A stretch of 5,596 nucleotides of DNA, from positions 1 to 5,596 of the forward strand of contig SKUI01000051.1 in the NCBI GenBank assembly GCA_007122185.1, given 5' to 3'. Below the pieces are notes generated by a model. That model saw nothing but the letters and a program-made list of their open reading frames with translations, did not search any database and was not told the DNA's origin. This document shows positions 1 to 5,596 of this stretch, piece after piece; the stretch's first letter is position 1, and the number at the start of each line of letters is the position of its first letter. The translations under genes were made by a program, and so were the position numbers. Source of the stretch: Rhodothermia bacterium (GTDB taxonomy: Bacteria > Bacteroidota > Rhodothermia > Balneolales > Natronogracilivirgulaceae).

Positions 1-118
1 CGACTTCCACCTCGCCTTCGGGGATATCAGGATCGGTTGCTGCGGTTGACCGAAAAAGTGAGCAGCTGGATAAAAGCATAAGTACAGGTATCAACAACCA
101 GAGACGTTGGACAGGCAT
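1..118 (-). CDS. Putative lipoprotein, N-terminal fragment (3' end outside window)
   Basis: An ATG at 116-118 opens a frame that stays open to the left edge for 39 codons. The peptide starts MPVQRLWLLIPVLMLLSSC: a basic N-terminus, a hydrophobic core and the lipobox LSSC with Cys at 19. After the Cys come SLFRSTAATDPD and then an acidic, Pro/Glu/Val-rich linker (IPEGEVEV) typical of the tether of a lipoprotein. The folded domain is outside the window, so no function can be given. It follows the reductase stop by 42 bases on the same strand and may be the next gene of the same unit. No Shine-Dalgarno lies before the ATG; the leader is A-rich (ACTAAAAATCCTC). The lipobox and uninterrupted frame support a real gene, but the fragment is short. 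Confidence 0.7.
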   Translation of the reverse strand, partial: MPVQRLWLLIPVLMLLSSCSLFRSTAATDPDIPEGEVEV

Positions 119-160
119 GAGGATTTTTAGTTTAGAATGGTATGTTGCGGACACGATCAC

Positions 161-985
161 TCAGTCCCATTCCGGTGCGATACCGGGCAGATCGACAAAG
201 CGTTGGTCCTTATCGAGGCGGGCAATTGATTTAAGATCTTCCGGGTCCAGTTCAAAGTCAAATATAGCTAAATTTTTTCGTCGTTTTTCAGGAGTGGACG
301 CTTTTGGAACGGTTGCCACCTGATCTTGCTGAATCAACCATCGCAGTGCAATCTGTGACGCATTTTTCCCATGTTTTTTGCCAATTTCCTGAAGCACGGG
401 GTGATAAACGAGGCGGCCCTTGGCAAGCGGGCTGTACGCCGTAAGAAACATTCCTTTATCCCGAAGCCAGGAAAGGAGCTTGTCCTGATCCAGCAGAACG
501 TGGTATTCGACCTGGTTGGTGATGAACGGGATGCCGGTTTTCTCCACTTTTTCCATCCAGGCAACATTGAAGTTGCTGACACCCAGAAAACGGATTTTTC
601 CTTCCTGGCGAAGCTTGTCCATGGTACCCAGGGAGTCCTCCAGGGGGATGCGTGGATTGGGCCAGTGGATCAGCAGCAGATCAATGTAATCCGTTTTAAG
701 ATAGGTAAGGGATCCGGAAACGGTCTCACGAATGGAATCCGGAGTAAGGCTGTCGGGCCAGAGTTTTGTGGTTACAAAAAGGTCGTGCCTGGGCACACCC
801 GACTGGCGCATGCCTTCCCCTGTCTCAGCTTCATTTCCATACATTACGGCAGTGTCGATGTGCCGGTATCCCACTTCAATGGCATCTCTGACCGCATCCA
901 CACATTCATTGCCACTCAGTTTGTAGGTGCCAAAACCAAGTGCTGGAATTTGCGTGTCCTTGTATGAGACGTATGGCTGTTTCAC
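161..985 (-). CDS. Aldo/keto reductase, DkgB-like (2,5-diketo-gluconate/methylglyoxal reductase type)
   Basis: This is a 274-residue cytoplasmic NADPH-dependent reductase of carbonyl compounds, of usual length for the family (E. coli DkgB is about 267). The catalytic tetrad is complete: Asp44 and Tyr49 in HIDTAVMYGNE, Lys74 in TTKLWPD, and His107 in LLIHWPNP. Further family marks are GFGTYKL near the N-terminus, LGVSNFN at 134-140, TNQVEYH at 157-162, and the cofactor phosphate-binding VPKAS at 226-230 followed by Arg/Lys/Asn. The C-terminus GIAPEWD closely resembles the E. coli DkgB end as I recall it, and so does GVPRHDLFVTTKLW. The substrate is not fixed by sequence, because these enzymes accept many aldehydes and ketones, including methylglyoxal. 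The start is GTG at 985: the frame is closed upstream by the previous gene's TAA seven codons earlier, no ATG lies between, and the next Met (residue 48) is inside the active-site motif. No Shine-Dalgarno is visible. It follows the NHL lipoprotein by 18 bases, suggesting co-transcription. Confidence 0.94.
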   Translation of the reverse strand: MKQPYVSYKDTQIPALGFGTYKLSGNECVDAVRDAIEVGYRHIDTAVMYGNEAETGEGMRQSGVPRHDLFVTTKLWPDSLTPDSIRETVSGSLTYLKTDYIDLLLIHWPNPRIPLEDSLGTMDKLRQEGKIRFLGVSNFNVAWMEKVEKTGIPFITNQVEYHVLLDQDKLLSWLRDKGMFLTAYSPLAKGRLVYHPVLQEIGKKHGKNASQIALRWLIQQDQVATVPKASTPEKRRKNLAIFDFELDPEDLKSIARLDKDQRFVDLPGIAPEWD

Positions 986-1003
986 ACTAATCGAGCGTTT
1001 ACG

Positions 1004-2296
1004 TTACTCGAAATCCGTATTGAGTTTATATCTGGCGATACGGTTATTGCCTTTGTCCGCTACATAGACGACCCGACGGAAATAGGCCACACCACTCGGT
1101 TCGTTGAACTGGCGCGGGCCGACACCCCTTCCGCCGAAGGAAACGTTGACTGCTTTTCTGGCGCTCGAGCCGGCGGGTGGTACCACTCCCTCCTGGCCAT
1201 TGGACTGAAACAGGTACAGACTGTCCGTGCCGGCATCTGTTACAAAGATATGGCCGCGCGGGTCGGCGGAATAGGCAATGCCGCTCGGACGGATAAAGCG
1301 GTCTTCTTCATACAAAAAACGGTCAGCGCGTGCCGTATCCTGGGCAAGCAGTTGTGACCTCGGCCGATATTCCAAGCCGTCCGGTGTAAACTCCGCGGTA
1401 ATCCAGAGAACACGAAACGGGACATCCCTTTCGGGGTCGCCCTGGGTAACCAGAAAGCTTCTGTCCTCCGTCATGTTTTCACGCTGCGGTGCGGCAACAA
1501 ACGTAGCCATGTCGCTGATTCCAACCGCACTTATGAGTGAAGGTACGTTTGGATTCAGAGCTCTGATCTGACCCACATTCCTCATTTTTCCAGTCGGGTT
1601 TCCCTGGGCATCGAGAACCGGTCCGTAAATGAGTATCGTGTTATCAGGCGCCTCGGGTTGTCCGGTTATGTTCCTGGGGCCTCTTCGGGCGAGATACAGG
1701 GTATTGTCATGAAGAACGCCCAGACCGGTAATTTCGATCTTGTCGGCATTATCGTCCCTGTTGGGATCGAGTCTTCTGCGCTGAGAGCCGGCTGTGCTGC
1801 GGCTGGCATCGTCGAAAGGCATGATCAGTGTATCCAGCACCACCGTGGCTCCGGTGCCGGGGTTTTGGTATTTGTAAACAGCAGGAAGATTCCAGACAAT
1901 GGATGGATCGACTGCTTCCACGATGGTGTCATAACGTGCCGAAACATATACGTTCAGAAGTCTGTCCTGGACTACCCGGTGTGCGCCGTCGAGTTCGATG
2001 GTTCGGAAAAGACGGCCGGCCCTGTCGAGGATATGAAGACCGGAGGCGTCGGTTACATAGACCAGTTCATCATATCCGACGGTGACATCGGTTGGTTGGT
2101 CGAACTGATCCCAGAACGGCAGCAGAGCGGCGTAGCCGACTTCATCAAGGATCAATGTCGGGTCCTGTCGGCCCTCTTCAAAAACCTCGTCGGTAATTGC
2201 GTCTCCCTTTGTTCCAAAAATTTCGTCGCAGCCAACAACGGAAATGGCAAAAAGGAGGATTGCCGGAATGATTAAAATTAATTTTGAGTCTTTCAT
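1004..2296 (-). CDS. NHL-repeat (beta-propeller) lipoprotein
   Basis: The product is 430 residues. It begins with a lipoprotein signal: Lys at 2 and 5, a hydrophobic stretch, and the lipobox SVVGC with the lipidated Cys at 23, followed by Asp-Glu. The mature part is a propeller of NHL-type repeats. One is clear near the start (FDQPTDVTVGYDELVYVTD, residues 65-83) and two at the end (FIRPSGIAY to FVTDAGTDSLYLF, about 334-363, and FNEPSGVAYFRRVVYVADKG then NNRIARYKL, about 397-425). The middle (about 120-320) holds weaker blades with long inserts, including an Asp/Asn-rich segment at 177-185. NHL propellers usually bind proteins or ligands, and some are enzymes such as lyases; no catalytic signature is recognised here. 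The start at 2296 is set by the signal peptide; no Shine-Dalgarno is seen. It lies 11 bases after the PorV-like gene and 18 before the reductase. It probably sits on one face of the outer membrane; the Asp after Cys would favour inner-membrane retention under E. coli rules, which may not hold in Bacteroidota. Confidence 0.87.
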   Translation of the reverse strand: MKDSKLILIIPAILLFAISVVGCDEIFGTKGDAITDEVFEEGRQDPTLILDEVGYAALLPFWDQFDQPTDVTVGYDELVYVTDASGLHILDRAGRLFRTIELDGAHRVVQDRLLNVYVSARYDTIVEAVDPSIVWNLPAVYKYQNPGTGATVVLDTLIMPFDDASRSTAGSQRRRLDPNRDDNADKIEITGLGVLHDNTLYLARRGPRNITGQPEAPDNTILIYGPVLDAQGNPTGKMRNVGQIRALNPNVPSLISAVGISDMATFVAAPQRENMTEDRSFLVTQGDPERDVPFRVLWITAEFTPDGLEYRPRSQLLAQDTARADRFLYEEDRFIRPSGIAYSADPRGHIFVTDAGTDSLYLFQSNGQEGVVPPAGSSARKAVNVSFGGRGVGPRQFNEPSGVAYFRRVVYVADKGNNRIARYKLNTDFE

Positions 2297-2307
2297 GCGA
2301 ATAAAGC

Positions 2308-3342
2308 TTACAGATTAAATTTCAGGGAGAAGCGGTGGAGAACACCAAGGCGCTCCCTTGCGGCAAAACCGTAGTCAAGGCCCAGGGAGTAACGCTGAAC
2401 AGGCAGGTTGAAGCCCACGCCAAAATTGGGGAGATAGATCTCAGCCACTCCAAACTCATACCCGGCGCGCGCGTAGAATTGCTGCATGAACTGCAGTTCC
2501 GTTCCAAGACTGAAGCGCTCGGCGTTGTCGTTGGGGTTGATTACCTGACCGGTTACGATCACGTTGATGAGTTCAGACTGGTAGAGATCGTATGCGGCGC
2601 CAAGGTTGAATGTCGTGGGTGGAGATATTTCCTCGAAATCATCGAATACGATGTATCCATCATTGTCGGTATCGACATCTTCATGCGGACCGGGTCTGCG
2701 TCGTGTTTCTCCACCGGGGCTGGCATCGAATCCGAAATTATTGATACCCACGGCAAAACGGAGTCCGGTATCACCGACTCTGTAGAAGAAACCAACATCA
2801 ACTACTGCAGTTCTGCTGGTAATCTCTTCAATACGCTCATCCAGATACTTGAGGGTCACGCCATAGCTGAAAAGCGATGTCAGCTCCTGGGCAAACGTGA
2901 GACCGGCGGCCATGTGGATGGTCCGGAATGTGCGTCCGGTGCCGAATGGCTGAAATTCGGTTGTCTCCTCAATCTCACCCGAATCCAGATACGTAAGCGA
3001 AGCCCCAAAGGCCATATTGCGGTAACGATGCACATAGGCTCCGTAGTTCAGTGATATATCCGTAAAATAGGCCGTGTGACCAAGAAAGAACTGGTTTTGT
3101 CCCATCTGAGCAGCAAGGGCCGGATTCCAGAAAAGTGACGAGGCGTCTTTCGAATCCGCAATATTGGAATAAGCCATTCCGGCCGAGCGCGCATCCACAC
3201 CGATTTTCAGGAACTGAAATCCTGACGTTCCGGACCGTGAGGAACCGAAACTCGGGAAGATATTGCGGGCGAGCCCCTCGCTTGTCAGGCAGAGCATGAG
3301 GACAATCAAGGTGACGGACAATAATGTAAAACGTTTTTTCAT
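2308..3342 (-). CDS. PorV/PorQ-family outer-membrane beta-barrel protein
   Basis: The product is 344 residues. Residues 1-25 form a signal peptide: KKR, a hydrophobic core, and likely cleavage after GLA. The Cys in the core lacks a lipobox, so signal peptidase I is expected. Residues 44-78 carry the family hallmark FLKIGVDARSAGM, an acidic stretch, then SSLFWNPALAA. The rest alternates amphipathic strands and ends KFNL, as in FadL-like barrels. Known PorV acts in type IX secretion as the shuttle that binds cargo C-terminal domains, and PorQ acts in the same system, but many paralogues have no assigned role. No type IX cargo tail is seen in the adjacent lipoprotein, so a secretion role is not shown. 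Residues 224-235 form an EF-hand-like loop, listed separately. The ATG at 3342 was chosen because a signal peptide follows directly; a longer frame back to 3528 would overlap the receptor gene by 146 bases and adds residues with no signal-peptide character. No Shine-Dalgarno is visible. The stop lies 11 bases before the next gene. Confidence 0.88.
   Translation of the reverse strand: MKKRFTLLSVTLIVLMLCLTSEGLARNIFPSFGSSRSGTSGFQFLKIGVDARSAGMAYSNIADSKDASSLFWNPALAAQMGQNQFFLGHTAYFTDISLNYGAYVHRYRNMAFGASLTYLDSGEIEETTEFQPFGTGRTFRTIHMAAGLTFAQELTSLFSYGVTLKYLDERIEEITSRTAVVDVGFFYRVGDTGLRFAVGINNFGFDASPGGETRRRPGPHEDVDTDNDGYIVFDDFEEISPPTTFNLGAAYDLYQSELINVIVTGQVINPNDNAERFSLGTELQFMQQFYARAGYEFGVAEIYLPNFGVGFNLPVQRYSLGLDYGFAARERLGVLHRFSLKFNL
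2638..2673 (-). other. EF-hand-like calcium-binding loop within the PorV-like protein
   Basis: Residues 224-235 of the PorV-like protein read DTDNDGYIVFDD. They match the 12-position EF-hand loop: Asp at 1, 3 and 5, Gly at 6, Ile at 8, and Asp at 12, where Glu is more usual. The loop sits in a long hydrophilic segment (about residues 205-241) between two predicted strands, next to an Arg-rich GETRRRPG stretch. Only one loop is present, so this is not a paired EF-hand domain; it resembles the isolated DxDxDG loops of dockerin or thrombospondin type 3 repeats. Calcium binding is an inference from the pattern. Confidence 0.6.
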
Positions 3343-3382
3343 GCGTGTGAGAATGCTTGGCGTGAAATTTTCTGGTTTCCCG

Positions 3383-5596
3383 TTAGAAATTGAATGCAAA
3401 CCCAAATACGATATGCCGTTGCTGCAGGAAGTTGGCCGGGTTGAGATATGAGGGTGTGTTGTTATCCCGCGGATCAAGGTATCTTGGATCCCGGACGTTG
3501 GCAGGCACATCGTAGCTGCGATCGTCACGCAGGGCTATCAACTCCGCCTGGGATTCCGGATAATCGGATTTGTAGGCCTGACCGGTGACAGGATTTATTA
3601 TGGCCGGATTATTTAAGTTGAAAAGATTGGTAACCTCAAGGAATGTGATTACACGTGTATCGCCGATATTGAACCATTTCTGAAAATTGAGGTCAAAAAT
3701 CCACCAGGATGGACCCACTTTTGAGAAACGCTGCGAGGGGTCGTTATCCCGCTCGTAAATCGGCCGCCAGTCTCTTTCTCCGGTAACCGGATTGCGTTGA
3801 AACTCAATGAAATCGAAGGGTGTGTACCGCATTCCGCTCCGAAAATTGCCGGAAATGTAGAGCTTCATCTTATTCAGGGGTGCCAGGCCAAACAGCGGAT
3901 TGGGACGGTCATAGGTGAAAGTGGCATTGGCCTTGACATCCCAGGGACGGTCCCAGGCCAGCGGGGTCTCAACATTGAAACCAAACTGATCACCTGCGAG
4001 GATATTCCTGAGGGCGTCATTGGAGGTGGAACTGAGGCCTTCGGCGCGTGAGTATGTGACCGACACATTGCCCATAAACCAGTCACGGTGCCGCTTGATA
4101 TAGCTGACTTCCACACCACGGACCCTGGCGAAATCCCCATTCACACGGAAGTTACGCTCCGTATCCCGGCCTGTGGCATCCTGGATGATGAGCCGTTCGG
4201 ATGTAATGAAATCGTATTTGTCACTCCAGAATGCGGAAATATTCAGGGCGTCGTTGGAAGTGAGCTGGTTTCTAAGACCGATTTCGTAGGAGATGTCAAC
4301 TTCGGGATCCAGGTTCGGGTTGCCAAGGTCGGCAAGGAAAGAACGGTCCTGGAAAAACGGGTCCAGCCCGGCATAGACAAAGGACGGGTGAGGCAGTTTG
4401 GTTTTGTGTCCGTAGTTGAAATAGAGCACCTGGTTTTCGCGGACCGGAAAGGAAACGCTGATACGTGGCAGCAACCGCATTTTGAAACGGTTGCCAAACA
4501 AATTGTAGGTATCCTCGTAATAAGACTCACGGATTTCATCAGCAATGGGGGCAAGGGGATCGTCTACCAGGTCATCGACATACTTGCCGGGGAACCAGTA
4601 CTCAAGACGGAGCCCCAGGTTGGCAATGAGTCCCTGGTAACGGATCTGGTCTGTCACGTACAGGGCGCCACGGCGCGGCTGTACATTCCAGATATCCGAT
4701 GAAGAGCCGAGCCGAAGTGTCTCGGTAAACGTATCCTCGTCAATCTGGATGGGTGCACCGACCCAAGGCCTGCGGATGTCAATCCACTGGTAGTCATTGA
4801 ACTTCATCTCCAGGCCGACATTAAGGCGGTTGTTCCGGTTGAAGAAATAGTTGGTCGTGGTGATGCGAACGGTGTATTCCTCGGCGAAGTGATCATGCCA
4901 GAGTGTTGCCAGGCCACCGTTGTTGACGAGACCGGGACCGGGCAGCACATAACGGAAATTGTCATCGGCATTAAATGGGACGGTCGGTGGTGTGACAATG
5001 CTTTCGCCGTCAAATTCCCCTTCCACCACGGTGGGCCTCCAGTGACGCCCGTTGGCATCGGCGCGCAGCCGGGTAAACATGCGGCTCACCTGGATATCAT
5101 AGAACATCCGGGGGTTGAGGGTATGTGTCCATTTTGCATAGGCCACCTTGCTGTCGTGCGCATAGGTATTGGCATTGTCCAGGTCAAGTGAATAGAAGAA
5201 CTGGTAGCCGGGACGGATCTGCACGTCATCGCCTACGATCTGGAGCATTCTGGTGTTCTGATTAACCGTTAACGATCGCTGATACGAGGCTTCAAACCGC
5301 ATGGAAGGCCGGATACGCCAGGTAAGCTTACCCATGGCGCTCCAGCGGTTGTCCTGGCGCGGTGACCAGAAGGTATTGTCGATCAGTGAGGTTTGAACCT
5401 GGTCTGCCGTATTTTTGAAAAACTCGTTGGTGACATTTGCCTGGGCGGCGACAAAAAAGGTCATGGTCCCGGGAGTATTAATTCCCAGGGCCGGAAGCAG
5501 GGACTGGTAGAGCTGGACCGGTCCGCCCAGGTTGAATTCATAGATATCCGTAAAGAAATTGCTGGATGTGGCTGTCATTCGGCCGGGGTTATCCCG
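3383..5596 (-). CDS. TonB-dependent outer-membrane receptor, C-terminal part (5' end outside window)
   Basis: This is the beta-barrel part of a TonB-dependent receptor, which would import a ligand across the outer membrane using proton-motive force passed on by TonB-ExbBD. The frame is open to the right edge (six codons precede the first ATG at 5578), so that ATG is internal and 737 residues plus the stop are visible. The plug, TonB box and signal peptide lie outside the window. What is seen: repeated alternating aromatic/polar strands throughout; the receptor-type motif LGNPNLDPE at fragment residues 424-432, followed by YEIGLRNQ and the strand ALNISAFW; a late EVTNLFNLNNP segment at about 654-664; and a final strand RHIVFGFAFNF ending in Phe at the TAA stop, the usual barrel-assembly signal. 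The loops are rich in Asp, Asn, Arg and Pro, and a long one lies just before the last strand. The gene heads a same-strand series, 40 bases before the PorV-like gene. The substrate cannot be deduced; the absence of a visible SusD-like partner argues against a classical Sus glycan system, at least within this window. Confidence 0.93.
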   Translation of the reverse strand, partial: RDNPGRMTATSSNFFTDIYEFNLGGPVQLYQSLLPALGINTPGTMTFFVAAQANVTNEFFKNTADQVQTSLIDNTFWSPRQDNRWSAMGKLTWRIRPSMRFEASYQRSLTVNQNTRMLQIVGDDVQIRPGYQFFYSLDLDNANTYAHDSKVAYAKWTHTLNPRMFYDIQVSRMFTRLRADANGRHWRPTVVEGEFDGESIVTPPTVPFNADDNFRYVLPGPGLVNNGGLATLWHDHFAEEYTVRITTTNYFFNRNNRLNVGLEMKFNDYQWIDIRRPWVGAPIQIDEDTFTETLRLGSSSDIWNVQPRRGALYVTDQIRYQGLIANLGLRLEYWFPGKYVDDLVDDPLAPIADEIRESYYEDTYNLFGNRFKMRLLPRISVSFPVRENQVLYFNYGHKTKLPHPSFVYAGLDPFFQDRSFLADLGNPNLDPEVDISYEIGLRNQLTSNDALNISAFWSDKYDFITSERLIIQDATGRDTERNFRVNGDFARVRGVEVSYIKRHRDWFMGNVSVTYSRAEGLSSTSNDALRNILAGDQFGFNVETPLAWDRPWDVKANATFTYDRPNPLFGLAPLNKMKLYISGNFRSGMRYTPFDFIEFQRNPVTGERDWRPIYERDNDPSQRFSKVGPSWWIFDLNFQKWFNIGDTRVITFLEVTNLFNLNNPAIINPVTGQAYKSDYPESQAELIALRDDRSYDVPANVRDPRYLDPRDNNTPSYLNPANFLQQRHIVFGFAFNF

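Larger units (their letters stand above)
1..5596 (-). other. Probable polycistronic unit of five genes
   Basis: All five genes run on the minus strand with gaps of 40, 11, 18 and 42 bases. By eye no gap contains a stem-loop followed by a T-run or a convincing promoter. This supports one transcript that starts beyond the right edge and continues past the left edge. Co-transcription of the first three genes is the safest part. Inclusion of the reductase (18 bases) is likely, and of the left-edge lipoprotein (42 bases) plausible. The receptor start and the promoter region are not in the window. Confidence 0.6.

Noticed and set aside
119..160. Possible terminator or promoter between the reductase and the left-edge lipoprotein
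   Set aside because: No inverted repeat followed by a T-run on the minus strand, and no clear Bacteroidota-type promoter pair, could be found in these 42 bases.
371..967. 198-codon plus-strand open frame opposite the reductase
   Set aside because: The minus strand encodes a complete aldo/keto reductase with all catalytic residues; the antisense product resembles nothing.
986..1006. In-frame read-through linking the NHL lipoprotein to the reductase
   Set aside because: The two genes share a frame separated by one TAA and six codons, which would give a fusion if read through. One in three neighbouring pairs shares a frame by chance, and joining an exported lipoprotein to a cytoplasmic enzyme makes little sense. 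No recoding signal is evident.
1658..2275. 205-codon plus-strand open frame opposite the NHL lipoprotein
   Set aside because: It lies entirely within the lipoprotein gene on the other strand, and its translation is low in recognisable features. Shadow frames of this size are common opposite codon-biased genes.
2335..3054. 239-codon plus-strand open frame opposite the PorV-like gene
   Set aside because: It is an antisense shadow of a clearly coding gene. Its translation shows no domain, signal peptide or leader of its own.
2308..3528. A longer, 406-residue start for the PorV-like gene at 3528
   Set aside because: It would overlap the conserved C-terminal end of the receptor by 146 bases. The extra 62 residues have no signal-peptide or family character, while the ATG at 3342 is followed directly by a good signal peptide.
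4088..4702. 204-codon plus-strand open frame opposite the receptor
   Set aside because: It is antisense to the region that holds the LGNPNLDPE receptor motif and has no independent evidence of coding.
3383..5578. Receptor gene starting at the ATG at 5578
   Set aside because: The frame is open upstream to the window edge and the residues there are already barrel sequence with no signal peptide or plug. The Met is internal and the gene is cut by the window.

Overview
The window carries five genes, all on the minus strand, so they read from the right edge to the left. It looks like chromosomal sequence from a Gram-negative bacterium of the Bacteroidota/Rhodothermota/Balneolota (FCB) group. The grounds are the TonB-dependent receptor style, a PorV/PorQ-family barrel next to it, lipoproteins with lipobox signal peptides, roughly balanced base composition by eye, and no clear Shine-Dalgarno sequence before any of the four visible start codons. 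The phylum is an inference. Nothing here fixes genus or species.

Layout in reading order: (1) 5596-3383, the C-terminal 737 residues of a TonB-dependent outer-membrane receptor, cut by the right edge; (2) 3342-2308, a 344-residue PorV/PorQ-like outer-membrane beta-barrel with a signal peptide and an EF-hand-like loop; (3) 2296-1004, a 430-residue lipoprotein with NHL (beta-propeller) repeats; (4) 985-161, a 274-residue aldo/keto reductase resembling DkgB; (5) 118-1, the first 39 codons of a second lipoprotein, cut by the left edge. The gaps are 40, 11, 18 and 42 bases, and I see no hairpin terminator or convincing promoter in any of them. A single polycistronic unit is therefore likely, with its promoter outside the window to the right. 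No stretch longer than 42 bases lacks a gene. I found no RNA gene, mobile element, CRISPR array or long repeat.

The first three products should meet at the outer membrane: an energised receptor, a second barrel, and a lipid-anchored propeller that could sit on either face of the membrane. A reasonable inference is an uptake or surface-assembly unit of unknown substrate, with the cytoplasmic reductase possibly acting on the imported compound. The sequence does not reveal the substrate. Gene families are clear for genes 1-4. The function of the set, and the identity of gene 5, are not known.
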